From an uncultured Clostridia bacterium (GTDB lineage: Bacteria; Bacillota; Clostridia; TANB77; CAG-508), in contig CANPWU010000006.1 in assembly GCA_947584805.1 (NCBI GenBank), positions 1-50,012 of the forward strand: a stretch of DNA of 50,012 nucleotides, written 5' to 3'. Positions 8,951-17,315 of the stretch are shown here, piece by piece. The position numbers were made by a program, and so were the translations under genes. Position 1 is the first letter of the stretch; the number at the start of each line of letters is the position of its first letter. The notes beneath the pieces are model-generated. The model saw nothing but the letters and a program-made list of their open reading frames with translations, did not search any database and was not told the origin of the DNA.

Positions 8951-9889
8951 GTGAAAGATAAAGAAGAAAAAATAGCAGAAAATTTTAAATTAATACCAGT
9001 AAAAGATCATAAAATGATTAATAGAATTCTTGTAATTGTAACAATTGCGATTGTAGTAATTGTTACATCTTCTATTGCAGGAATATTTGTTGCAAGTAAT
9101 ATGAGAAAAAAAGAAGAAGAACAAATAGCAAAAAAACAAGATGAAACTGTTCAAGGGGAAAATCAGCAAGGACAAAATGCAGACCAAGATAATCAAGTAG
9201 AAGAAAATAAACCAAGGCTTCCAGTATATTCAGAAGAAGCAAAACAAAACTTTAAGAATATATATGTGTCAAACAATGATGAAAAAGTTGCGTACCTTAC
9301 ATTTGATGATGGTCCATCAAAACAAATAACACCTCAAATATTAGAAATATTAAAAAATGAGAATATAAAAGCTAGCTTCTTTGTTTTAGGAAATAGAGTA
9401 GCAACATATCCAAACCTTGTAAAGCAAGAATATGAAGAAGGACATTATATAGCAAATCATGGATATTCTCATGAATATGGCAATGTTTATGCGTCTAGTC
9501 AAGCTGTTTTAAATGAATATAATATTACAGAAAATAAAATTAGGGAAGCAATAGGAGTCCCTGAATATTCAAGCCACATATTTAGATTCCCAGGTGGAAG
9601 TGAAGGTGGAAAATATGCAAAAATTAAAAATGAAGCAAAGAGTGTACTTGAACAAAATGATGTGTTATATATAAATTGGAATGCCTTAACAAATGATGCA
9701 GTTGGAAAACCTACACATGAAAGTTTAGTTCAAGATTTAAAAACTACTTCTAATGGAAAAAACAAAATAGTAGTTTTAATGCATGATACAGGATCAAAAC
9801 AGCTCACAGCAGATACACTTCCAGAAGTAATTAGCTATTTAAGAGAACAAGGTTATATTTTTAAAAATTTTTATGATATAATGAAATAA
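8951..9889 (+). CDS. Membrane-anchored polysaccharide deacetylase (NodB domain)
   Basis: The GTG start at 8951 follows GAGGGA. Residues about 25-48 form a single membrane anchor, then comes a Gln/Glu/Asn-rich linker to about 95 and a NodB-type deacetylase domain. Metal-site motifs are TFDDGPS and HGYSHE; FRFPGGS and LMHDT complete the family set. It probably removes acetyl groups from peptidoglycan or another wall glycan outside the membrane. Length (312) is usual. It follows the ATPase by 14 bases and precedes fba by 23, so it may be co-transcribed with both. No in-frame CGG. Confidence 0.9.
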   Translation: MKDKEEKIAENFKLIPVKDHKMINRILVIVTIAIVVIVTSSIAGIFVASNMRKKEEEQIAKKQDETVQGENQQGQNADQDNQVEENKPRLPVYSEEAKQNFKNIYVSNNDEKVAYLTFDDGPSKQITPQILEILKNENIKASFFVLGNRVATYPNLVKQEYEEGHYIANHGYSHEYGNVYASSQAVLNEYNITENKIREAIGVPEYSSHIFRFPGGSEGGKYAKIKNEAKSVLEQNDVLYINWNALTNDAVGKPTHESLVQDLKTTSNGKNKIVVLMHDTGSKQLTADTLPEVISYLREQGYIFKNFYDIMK

Positions 9890-9912
9890 ATTAATTTAAG
9901 GAGGAATAAAAC

Positions 9913-10843
9913 ATGGGATTAGTTACTACAAAGGAAATGTTTGAAAAATCAATGAAGGATCATTTTGCAGTAGGAGCATTTAATATAAATAATATGGAAT
10001 TCATACAAGCAATTGTTGATGCAGCAAAGGATGAAAATTCTCCAGTAATACTTCAAGCATCTTCTAGTGCAATAAAATATGCAAGAATAAATTATTTGAT
10101 GAAGATGGTAGAAGCTGCAGTTGAAGAATCTAATATTCCAATTGCTTTGCATTTAGATCATGGACCAGATTTTGAAACTTGCAAAATGTGTATAGATGCA
10201 GGTTTTACTTCTGTAATGATAGATGGTTCAAAATATGATTTTGAGGAAAATATAGCTTTAACAAAAAAAGTTGTAGATTATGCTCATGAAAGAGGAGTAG
10301 TTGTTGAAGCTGAACTTGGAAAATTAGCTGGAATAGAAGATGAAGTTAATGTTTCTGCAAGTGATGCAATGTTTACAGATCCAAATCAGGCAAAAGAATT
10401 TGTAGAAAAAACAGGATGTGATTCGCTTGCAATAGCAATTCGGAACAAGCCATGGAGCGTATAAGTTTAAAGGTGAAGCAAAATTAAGATTTGACATTTT
10501 AGAAAAAGTAAAGGAAAAATTACCAAATACTCCAATTGTATTACATGGAGCTTCAACAGTAATACCAGAGCTTGTAGAAACTTGTAATAAATATGGTGGA
10601 AATATTCCTGGAGCAAAAGGTGTTCCAGATGAAATGTTACATGAGGCAAGTTTAAGAGGAGTATCAAAGATAAATGTTGACACAGATTTAAGACTTGCAA
10701 TGACATCAGAAATAAGAAAAGTTCTTGCAGAAGAACCAGATGTATTTGACCCAAGAAAATATTTGACACCTGCAAGAGATAAGGTAAAAGAAGTTGTAAG
10801 ACATAAAATAAGAGATGTATTTTGTTCAAGTAATAAAGCTTAA
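9913..10843 (+). CDS. fba: Class II fructose-bisphosphate aldolase, one CGGA site
   Basis: It cleaves fructose 1,6-bisphosphate to glyceraldehyde 3-phosphate and dihydroxyacetone phosphate using zinc. Zn-binding and catalytic motifs are HLDHGPDFETCK, EAELGKLAGIED and HGAST. The zero frame ends at 10464. CGGA at 10441-10444 restores AIAIGTSHGAYKF, where GTSHG is near-invariant, and the frame then runs through KINVDTDLRLA to TAA 10841-10843 (309 residues, normal). AAGGAGG precedes the ATG. A structured repeat lies immediately downstream and may end the transcript against convergent smpB. Confidence 0.96.
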
Positions 10844-10880
10844 GGAAATGGAATTTAGTAAAAATTAATAAGAATCATAT

Positions 10881-11040
10881 AGCAAAAGAGTAATATATTT
10901 ATTTTTCAAAAGCTTCGCTGGCACAGCCTCCATTAAAAGAAAGGAGGGCTGTGCCGTTCGCCCTGCGCTTCGCTCCGGTTGGTGGCGTACGCCACTGTTC
11001 GCGGCGCAGCTTTTTTAAATAAATATATTACTCTTCTGCT
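10881..11040. repeat. Structured inverted-repeat element, possibly a bidirectional terminator
   Basis: The 24-bp arms 10881-10904 and 11017-11040 pair with one mismatch. Inside are GGCACAGCC/GGCTGTGCC and a G+C-rich stretch with GCTTCGCTCCGGTTGGTGGC. The core is clearly homologous, in opposite orientation, to that of the element at 43250-43410, although the outer arms differ. It sits between convergent fba and smpB. No ORF. Confidence 0.8.
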
Positions 11041-11101
11041 TAATAAAAGGCACTTCATAAATTAATTATATTCATTATTTTATATATTTTATTATATCAG
11101 C

Positions 11102-11554
11102 TTAAATAGCTTGTTTCATTGCTCTTTCAATTTTTCTTTCAGATTCTTTCTTTGCCATATCTTGTCTTTTATCATAAAGTTTTTTACCTCTACCAATACC
11201 AAGTTCTACTTTTATAAAATTTCTCTTAAAATATAAACTCATAGGTATTAGAGAATAACCTTTTTGTTGTATTTGTCCGAACGAGTTTATTTATTTCACG
11301 TTTATTTAAAAGAAGCTTACGTGTACGTAAAGGATCTTTATTTTGAATATTACCATGTTCATAAGGACTTATGTGCATGTTATATATGTATGCTTCACCA
11401 TTTTTTATTGAAGCATAGCTATCTTTTAAATTAACTTTACCGATTTCTAATTGATTTTATTTCTGTTCCACAAAGCACAATTCCGAGCTTCAATTGTATC
11501 TAAAATTTCGTAGTTATGTTTTGCAGATGGATTTTTAGCAATTGTAACACTCAC
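11102..11554 (-). CDS. smpB: SsrA-binding protein SmpB, three CGGN sites
   Basis: SmpB binds tmRNA and brings it to stalled ribosomes. On the minus strand a GTG start at 11554 follows AGGTGG. The 149-residue product reads [46 protein letters not shown] and a basic tail with [10 protein letters not shown], all family hallmarks. No long zero-frame ORF exists: CGGA (11482-11485) gives EAGIVL, CGGT (11439-11442) gives RNGKVNL and CGGA (11276-11279) gives [14 protein letters not shown]. All three are needed to join the protein. The final length matches the usual 150 or so residues. Confidence 0.93.
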
Positions 11555-11582
11555 TTTTATTCCACCTTTCTAAAAAATATTA

Positions 11583-11699
11583 TAATACAAAATTAAAGAT
11601 ATGTAAATAAAAGAAAATATGTTTATTATTTAAAGGCTGTATTCAGCTATCAAAGATAGGCGAAAATTTTTTAAATAATAAACATATTATTTTGTATTA
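11583..11699. repeat. Nested inverted-repeat element downstream of the 11707 gene
   Basis: An outer 11-bp repeat (11583-11593 / 11689-11699) and an inner 19-bp perfect repeat (11616-11634 / 11670-11688) enclose a short core with AAGGCTGTATTCAGC. The AT-rich arms resemble in style, but not sequence, those of the other elements. It lies between two minus-strand genes and could terminate the 11707-12156 transcript. Confidence 0.7.
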
Positions 11700-11706
11700 A
11701 CTAATT

Positions 11707-12156
11707 TTAATAATTATCTCTGTCTGTTTTTTGTGTTCCGTAATACCATACAAGTGCAATAATTGCAATACCTACGATTGCTAAAACAATCCATGTAGTT
11801 GCAGAAGCTGCACCATTTCTATTAGTTACATCAGAAGCAGTAGTTCTTGATGCTGTATAATCTCCAGCAGTTGCCCCATTGTTTGTAGTTCCTTCATCAG
11901 TACTATTATCTGTCATACCCATAGCATCATTATCTGTAGATCCAGTTGTATTTCCATCATTATTCATCATATTTTCTATTCCGTCTTTTGCATTTTCAAG
12001 AGCACCACCAGCATCATTTGCCATATTTTGAACGCCATCTCTTATACCATTTAAAGTATTAGTTGCACCTTCAGATATGTTCATAGCAAATACATTTGTT
12101 GATATTACTGCTATTAAGCAAAAAACAAAAAATGTAATTAAAGATTTTTTTGCCAT
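11707..12156 (-). CDS. Secreted, C-terminally anchored low-complexity protein, unrecognised
   Basis: The 149-residue product starts with a signal peptide (Lys-rich start, hydrophobic core, likely cut after NVFA). It continues as an Asn/Asp/Thr/Gly-rich linker and ends in one membrane helix (TWIVLAIVGIAIIALVWYYG) plus a short charged tail. GGGAGG precedes ATG. It is similar in plan to the neighbouring gene at 12305. No enzyme motif is visible; it may be a surface spacer protein. No in-frame CGG: TAC GGA and GAC GGA are out of phase. Confidence 0.75.
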   Translation of the reverse strand: MAKKSLITFFVFCLIAVISTNVFAMNISEGATNTLNGIRDGVQNMANDAGGALENAKDGIENMMNNDGNTTGSTDNDAMGMTDNSTDEGTTNNGATAGDYTASRTTASDVTNRNGAASATTWIVLAIVGIAIIALVWYYGTQKTDRDNY

Positions 12157-12243
12157 TTTTTTGTTCCTCCCTTGTAAATTTAAGAAAATTTTATATAAAC
12201 AATATTATTTTGCATAAATACAAGAGAAAATATACATACAAAA

Positions 12244-12279
12244 AAACACTAAAATGTAATTTTTTTCATTTTAGTGTTT
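12244..12279 (-). terminator. Terminator of the 12305-12673 gene
   Basis: A perfect 13-bp stem (12244-12256 / 12267-12279) with AAACACTAAAATG on the left arm is followed, on the minus strand, by a T-rich run. It lies 25 bases past the stop of the minus-strand gene. Confidence 0.75.
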
Positions 12280-12304
12280 TAAAGATTTTAAATTTTATAT
12301 TATT

Positions 12305-12673
12305 TTAATGTAAACGAATTAAAATTGCAATTCCTAGTAATACTAAAAGTATACCAATGACAATTAGAATTATATTTACAATTGTTGGTAAACTTAAACT
12401 TGAAGAACTAAGAGAAGCAGTAGAACCAACGTTTATAGGAGCTGTTGTTGAAGAATTGACATTAGAAACTTCAGCATTTAAATCTTGCTCATTATTTTGA
12501 GGTTCAGGAGTTTGTGCTTCATTTACTGCATCGTAATCACTTCCATAAACTGTTTGATCATTATCTACATTATCGTTTGGTAAATTTGCATCTACATCAC
12601 TTGCAAGAACGATAGTATTTGCTAAGAAAATTATTGCAAAAAAAACAAGTGAAATTTTAAAAATTTTGTTCAT
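12305..12673 (-). CDS. Secreted, C-terminally anchored Asp/Asn-rich small protein, unrecognised
   Basis: The start is the ATG at 12673 (MNKIFKISLVFF), because GGAGG lies 7 bases before it; an upstream ATG at 12685 overlaps that site. The 122-residue product has a signal peptide ending near IVLASD, an acidic and Asn/Gln-rich middle, a Ser-rich stretch and a C-terminal membrane helix (IVNIILIVIGILLVLLGIAILI). It shares its architecture with the gene at 11707. Function unknown; no in-frame CGG. Confidence 0.75.
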   Translation of the reverse strand: MNKIFKISLVFFAIIFLANTIVLASDVDANLPNDNVDNDQTVYGSDYDAVNEAQTPEPQNNEQDLNAEVSNVNSSTTAPINVGSTASLSSSSLSLPTIVNIILIVIGILLVLLGIAILIRLH

Positions 12674-12794
12674 AATAACCTCCAATTTTTAATCATAAGT
12701 AAATATATTTAATTAAAAAATTATTTTCAAAAATATTTTATAGCATTTTTAATATATTGTCAAGAAGAGTTTAGGTTTTATTTGAAAAGATAAG

Positions 12795-12823
12795 TTGTTT
12801 TTTATTATTTTTTGATGTATAAT
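12795..12823 (+). promoter_or_regulatory. Promoter of uvrA
   Basis: TTGTTT (12795-12800), a 17-base spacer and TATAAT (12818-12823) lie 36 bases before the uvrA ATG. No obvious SOS (LexA) operator of the GAAC-N4-GTTC type overlaps it. Confidence 0.65.
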
Positions 12824-12859
12824 ATCTTCTGAAACTTGTTAAATTAATTGGGGGCAAAA

Positions 12860-15688
12860 ATGAACGATAAAATAGTTATAAAAGGAGCAAAAGAACATAA
12901 TTTAAAAAATATAAATTTAGAAATTCCAAGAGACAAACTTGTTGTAATAACAGGACTTTCAGGATCTGGAAAGTCTTCTCTTGCATTTGATACACTTTAT
13001 GCAGAAGGACAAAGAAGATATGTAGAAAGTCTTTCTTCTTATGCACGTCAATTTTTAGGAATCATGGAAAAGCCAGATGTAGAACAAATTGAAGGCTTGT
13101 CTCCTGCAATTTCAATAGATCAAAAAACAACTTCTAAAAATCCACGTTCTACAGTTGGAACAGTTACAGAAATATATGATTATATTCGTTTACTTTATGC
13201 AAGAATAGGAATTGCATATTGCCCAAACTGTGGAAAGAAAATAGAAAAACAAACTTTAGACCAAATTGTAGATAATATTCTTGAACTTAGTGAAGGAACA
13301 AAAATTCAAGTACTTGCTCCAATAGTTCGTGGAAGAAAAGGAGAGTTTGTAAAGCAACTAGAAAATTATCAAAAACAAGGATTTGTACGTGTAAGAATAG
13401 ATAAAGAAATTTATGAACTTACTGATGATATATCTTTAGATAGAAAGAAAAAACATAACATTGAACTTATTGTAGATAGGTTAGTTATAAAAGAACGGAA
13501 TAAGAAATAGACTTGCAGAATCTGTAGAAGTTGCACTTAAAAATGCAGATAATTTAGTCTTAATTGATATAAACGGAAAAGAAGAAAAAATATATAGTGC
13601 AAACTATGCTTGTCCAGATTGTGGATTTAGTATAGGTGAATTGTCACCAAGAATGTTTTCATTTAATAATCCATTTGGAGCTTGCCCAACATGTACAGGT
13701 ATTGGTTTTTTAATGAGAATGGATGAAGACTTGATAATTCCAGATAAAAATAAAACTTTATATGATGGAGTAAAAGCCTTTGGATCTAGCACAATGAAAA
13801 AGGGCGAAACAATGGCTAAAATGTATTTCGAGAGCATAGGAAAGCATTATGGAGTAGATATAAAAAAGCCTATTAAAAAATTACCAAGAGAATTTTTAGA
13901 TAAAATTTTATATGGAACAGGAAACGAGGCAATTGATTTTGAATATGAATCTTCAATTGGAATAAGGAAATTTACAGCACCTTTCGAAGGAGTAATTCCA
14001 ACACTTGAAAGACGTCATAATGAAACAAAATCACAAGGAATGAGAGATTTCTATGAAATGTACATGAGTGAAAGTGATTGCCCAACTTGCGGTGGAGCAA
14101 GACTTAAAAAAGAAAGCTTATGTGTAAAAGTTGGTAACAAAAATATAAATGAGCTAACAGATATGCCAATTTGCAGTATGAAAGAATACTTAAATTCGCT
14201 AGAATTAACTGCAAAAGAGAGAATGATAGCAGATCAAATTTTTAAAGAATTAGATAAGAGATTACAATTTTTAATCGATGTTGGACTAGATTATTTAACA
14301 CTATCAAGGGCTGCTGGAACATTATCAGGAGGAGAAGCACAGAGAATTAGACTTGCAACACAAATTGGATCTAGCTTAACAGGGGTATTATATATCTTAG
14401 ACGAACCAAGTATAGGACTTCATCAAAGAGATAATGATAAATTAATTGCGACTCTTAAAAAATTAAGGGATCTTGGAAATACAGTTCTTGTCGTAGAGCA
14501 TGATGAAGATACAATGTATGCAGCAGACCAGATTATAGATATTGGACCTCGGACCTCGGAGTTCATGGAGGAAAGGTTATAGCTCAAGGAACAGCAGAAG
14601 AAGTAAAGAAAGTAGAAGGCTCAGCAACGGGAGATTACTTAAGTCGGAAGGAAAAAGATACCTGTTCCAAAGAAAAGAAGAAAATCAAATGGAAAATCAA
14701 TTGAAATAATCGGTGCAACTCAAAATAATTTAAAAGATATAAATGTAAAAATACCACTTGGTGTATTTACATGTGTCACAGGTGTATCAGGTTCTGGAAA
14801 ATCTACTTTAGTAAATGAAATATTATATAAAAATGTTGCAAGAGAAATTAATAAATCAAATGAAAAACCAGGAAAATGCAAAGAAATAAAAGGAATAGAA
14901 AATATAGATAAAATAATAAATATAGACCAATCTCCAATAGGAAGAACTCCGCGTTCGAATCCTGCAACATATACAGGAGTGTTTGATTTAATACGTGACC
15001 TTTTTGCAACAACTAACGAAGCAAAAATGAGAGGATATCAAAAGGGAAGGTTTAGTTTTAATGTACCAGGAGGAAGATGTGAAGCTTGCCAAGGAGACGG
15101 CGTTTTAAAGATAGAAATGCATTTTTTACCTGATATATATGTCCCTTGTGAAGTTTGCAAAGGAAAGAGATATAATCAAGAAACATTAGATGTTAAATAT
15201 AAAGGAAAAAGCATAGCAGATGTATTAGATATGACTGTAGAAGAAGCACTAGACTTTTTCGCAAATATGCCAAGAATAAAGCAAAAAATTCAAACGCTTT
15301 ATGATGTAGGACTTCGGTTATATAAAACTTGGACAACCTTCTACAACTTTGTCGGGAGGAGAAGCACAAAGAGTGAAACTCCGGAGCAGAACTTTCTAAA
15401 AAGGCAACTGGAAAAACTTTATATATTTTAGATGAGCCAACAACAGGTCTTCATATAGCAGATGTTCATAGATTAGTTGATATCTTACAAAGATTAGTTG
15501 ATACAGGAAACAGCATAATTGTTATAGAGCATAATTTGGATTTAATAAAAACTTGTGACTATATAATTGACCTGGGTCCTGAAGGAGGAGAAAAAGGAGG
15601 AACAGTTGTACAAGTTGGAACACCAGAACAAGTAGTAAAAAATGAAAAAAGCTATACAGGTAAATTCTTGAAAAAGTATTTAGAATAA
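12860..15688 (+). CDS. uvrA: Excinuclease ABC subunit A, six CGGN sites
   Basis: UvrA finds bulky DNA damage and loads UvrB. The restored protein has 940 residues, exactly the usual size. It has two ABC modules: [13 protein letters not shown] with [11 protein letters not shown], and [13 protein letters not shown] with [11 protein letters not shown], plus Cys-pair zinc motifs ([18 protein letters not shown]). CGGN sites are 13496-13499 (IKEGIRN), 14550-14553 and 14557-14560 (DIGPGPGVHGG, both Gly conserved), 14645-14648 (YLSGRKKIP), 15315-15318 (VGLGYIKLGQ) and 15382-15385 (RVKLGAELSKK). Read by ordinary rules the gene breaks into several fragments. Out-of-phase CGGN, such as GAC GGC near 15100, leave the frame intact. 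GGGGG precedes ATG 12860. Confidence 0.96.
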
Positions 15689-15706
15689 AGTTATTAAAAA
15701 AATAAG

Positions 15707-15738
15707 AAAGGATTCTAGCTTTATGCTAAAATCCTTTT
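15707..15738. terminator. Bidirectional terminator between uvrA and the poly-Asn gene
   Basis: AAAGGATTCTAGC pairs with GCTAAAATCCTTT across a short TTTAT loop (one mismatch), with T-rich sequence on the plus strand and on the minus strand too. It lies between the convergent ends of uvrA and the minus-strand mini-gene. Confidence 0.7.
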
Positions 15739-15743
15739 TAAAA

Positions 15744-15842
15744 TTAATGATTGTTATTATTGTTGTTATTGTTATTATTTTTGCTGTTATTGTTGTTATT
15801 ATTATTGTTCTTGTTATTGTTATTATTCTTTTCGTTTGACAT
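15744..15842 (-). CDS. Poly-asparagine mini-protein (32 residues)
   Basis: ATG at 15842 is preceded on the minus strand by GGAGGTG at a good distance and followed by 31 codons to TAA. The product is MSNEK followed almost wholly by Asn (24 of 32), broken by two Lys-containing steps and ending in His. AAT and AAC alternate irregularly, which looks more like coding selection or repeat drift than a pure trinucleotide run. A terminator follows. Function unknown. Confidence 0.5.
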   Translation of the reverse strand: MSNEKNNNNNKNNNNNNNNSKNNNNNNNNNNH

Positions 15843-15926
15843 AGCTTAAGCACCTCCATGTGTTTTAATCTAATAGTATTATGGACAAAAATAAATTAAA
15901 TTATACAAAGAGTTTATTAATTTATT

Positions 15927-15955
15927 TTGTTTTAATATTTAATACATGCTATAAT
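15927..15955 (+). promoter_or_regulatory. Promoter ahead of the 16036 gene and L,D-transpeptidase
   Basis: TTGTTT (15927-15932), 17 bases, TATAAT (15950-15955). It drives the two overlapping-style small operon genes that follow. Confidence 0.6.
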
Positions 15956-16035
15956 AACTTAAACTTAGAGAAAAAGCTTGATTTTTATATATAAAAATGA
16001 TAATATATGTATATTAAAAAAAGGATGTATGAAAT

Positions 16036-16227
16036 ATGATAAAAACTATACTTTTTATATTAGGAATTATTTTATCAACAATTGGCGTAATATTAATTTA
16101 CGATGCAAGAAGCATAACAAAGAAAGTTTTTGGTTTTGGAGACCAAAATGAAGCAACATCTGGTCTTAAAATATTAGGATTTGCTATGACAATGATAGGT
16201 GCTTTAATAATATACTATAATGTATAA
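16036..16227 (+). CDS. Small two-helix membrane protein, unrecognised
   Basis: The 63-residue product has an N-terminal helix (IKTILFILGIILSTIGVILIY), a polar loop with RSITKKVFGFGDQNEATSG and a second helix to the end. AAGGATG precedes ATG. Proteins of this shape are common in Clostridia but I cannot name a family. Its stop is 10 bases before the L,D-transpeptidase ATG, suggesting translational coupling. Confidence 0.7.
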   Translation: MIKTILFILGIILSTIGVILIYDARSITKKVFGFGDQNEATSGLKILGFAMTMIGALIIYYNV

Positions 16228-16237
16228 AGGAAAATTT

Positions 16238-17268
16238 ATGAAATCAAAAAAATCAAAAAAAAATATAGCAAAAAAGAAGAAAAAAATAATATTAACATGT
16301 ATATCGGTAATTCTGCTAATACTAGTTGTAGTAGGACTGTCAGTACTTTCTATTCTCACTCCTCATGAATTAAATAGCACAGGATTGAATACAATATATA
16401 CAAATGAAAACAAAGAAAATGAGGTGGAAAATAGATTTATGGTGCTTGATCCAAGCGAAAATGAAGAACAACCAGAAGATCCGAAAGAGAATGATAATCA
16501 CGAAAATAATACTGCTCAGGAAAAACCTAAAGTTGTAGATAGCCCATATTATATAAAAGTAAATAATATGGCAAATGTTGTTACTGTATACAAAAAAGAT
16601 AAAAACCGGAGACTATACAGTACCTGTAAAAGCAATGATTTGCTCTATTGGAACTGCAACACCTTCATCAGGAATATATACAATTTCAGACCAATATACA
16701 TGGAGATTATTAGAACGGAAATGTCTATGGACAGTATGCTTCAAGAATTACAGGGTCAATACTTTTCCATTCAGTTCCATATCAAAAGAAAGATAAATCC
16801 ACACTTGAATGGTGGGAATATGATAAACTAGGTATAAAAGCATCCTTAGGATGCGTTAGACTTAAAGTAGAAGACGCAAAATGGATATATGATAATTGTA
16901 TTCCAGGTACAAAAGTTGAATTTTATTCATCAAAAACACCTGGACCACTTGGAAAGCCAACGGCAGAGAAAATAACTTCAGATGAGGAAGTTAGAAATTG
17001 GGATCCAACAGATCCAGACCCCAATAATCCTTGGCCAGCATATTTAAAGAATAAACAAGAAAAGCAAAATACAAAACCTAAGAACGAAACTGAAAATAAT
17101 GTATCTCAAGAGAACAGCTCAAATAACAACACTAATAAAGATACAAATACAAACACTAATGAAAATATAAGTGTAAGTTCAGATACAATTACAGATACAA
17201 GTGATAATACCAATACCAATATTGATACAGAGAATAATGCAAATACGTCACAAGATGTTATTGAATAA
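16238..17268 (+). CDS. L,D-transpeptidase (YkuD) with disordered tail, two CGGA sites
   Basis: It probably forms or edits 3-3 peptidoglycan crosslinks outside the membrane. A basic N-terminus and one membrane anchor (residues about 20-45) lead to an acidic linker, the YkuD domain and an Asn/Thr/Ser-rich tail after about residue 265. Catalytic motif: FHSVPY..., ASLGCVRL with the nucleophile Cys. CGGA at 16607-16610 restores KKDKNGDYTVPVKAMICSIG, and CGGA at 16716-16719 restores LLENGNVYGQYASRITGSILFHS. Both lie ahead of the active site, so the enzyme cannot be made without them. The restored length is 342 residues. Confidence 0.92.
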
Positions 17269-17315
17269 TGATTTTTATATATAGAATTTTAAGCAGATTT
17301 AAGGAGGAATAAACA

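Noticed and set aside
14945..14965. TTCGAATCC resembling a tRNA T-loop
   Set aside because: It lies within uvrA coding [10 protein letters not shown] and no tRNA stems pair around it.
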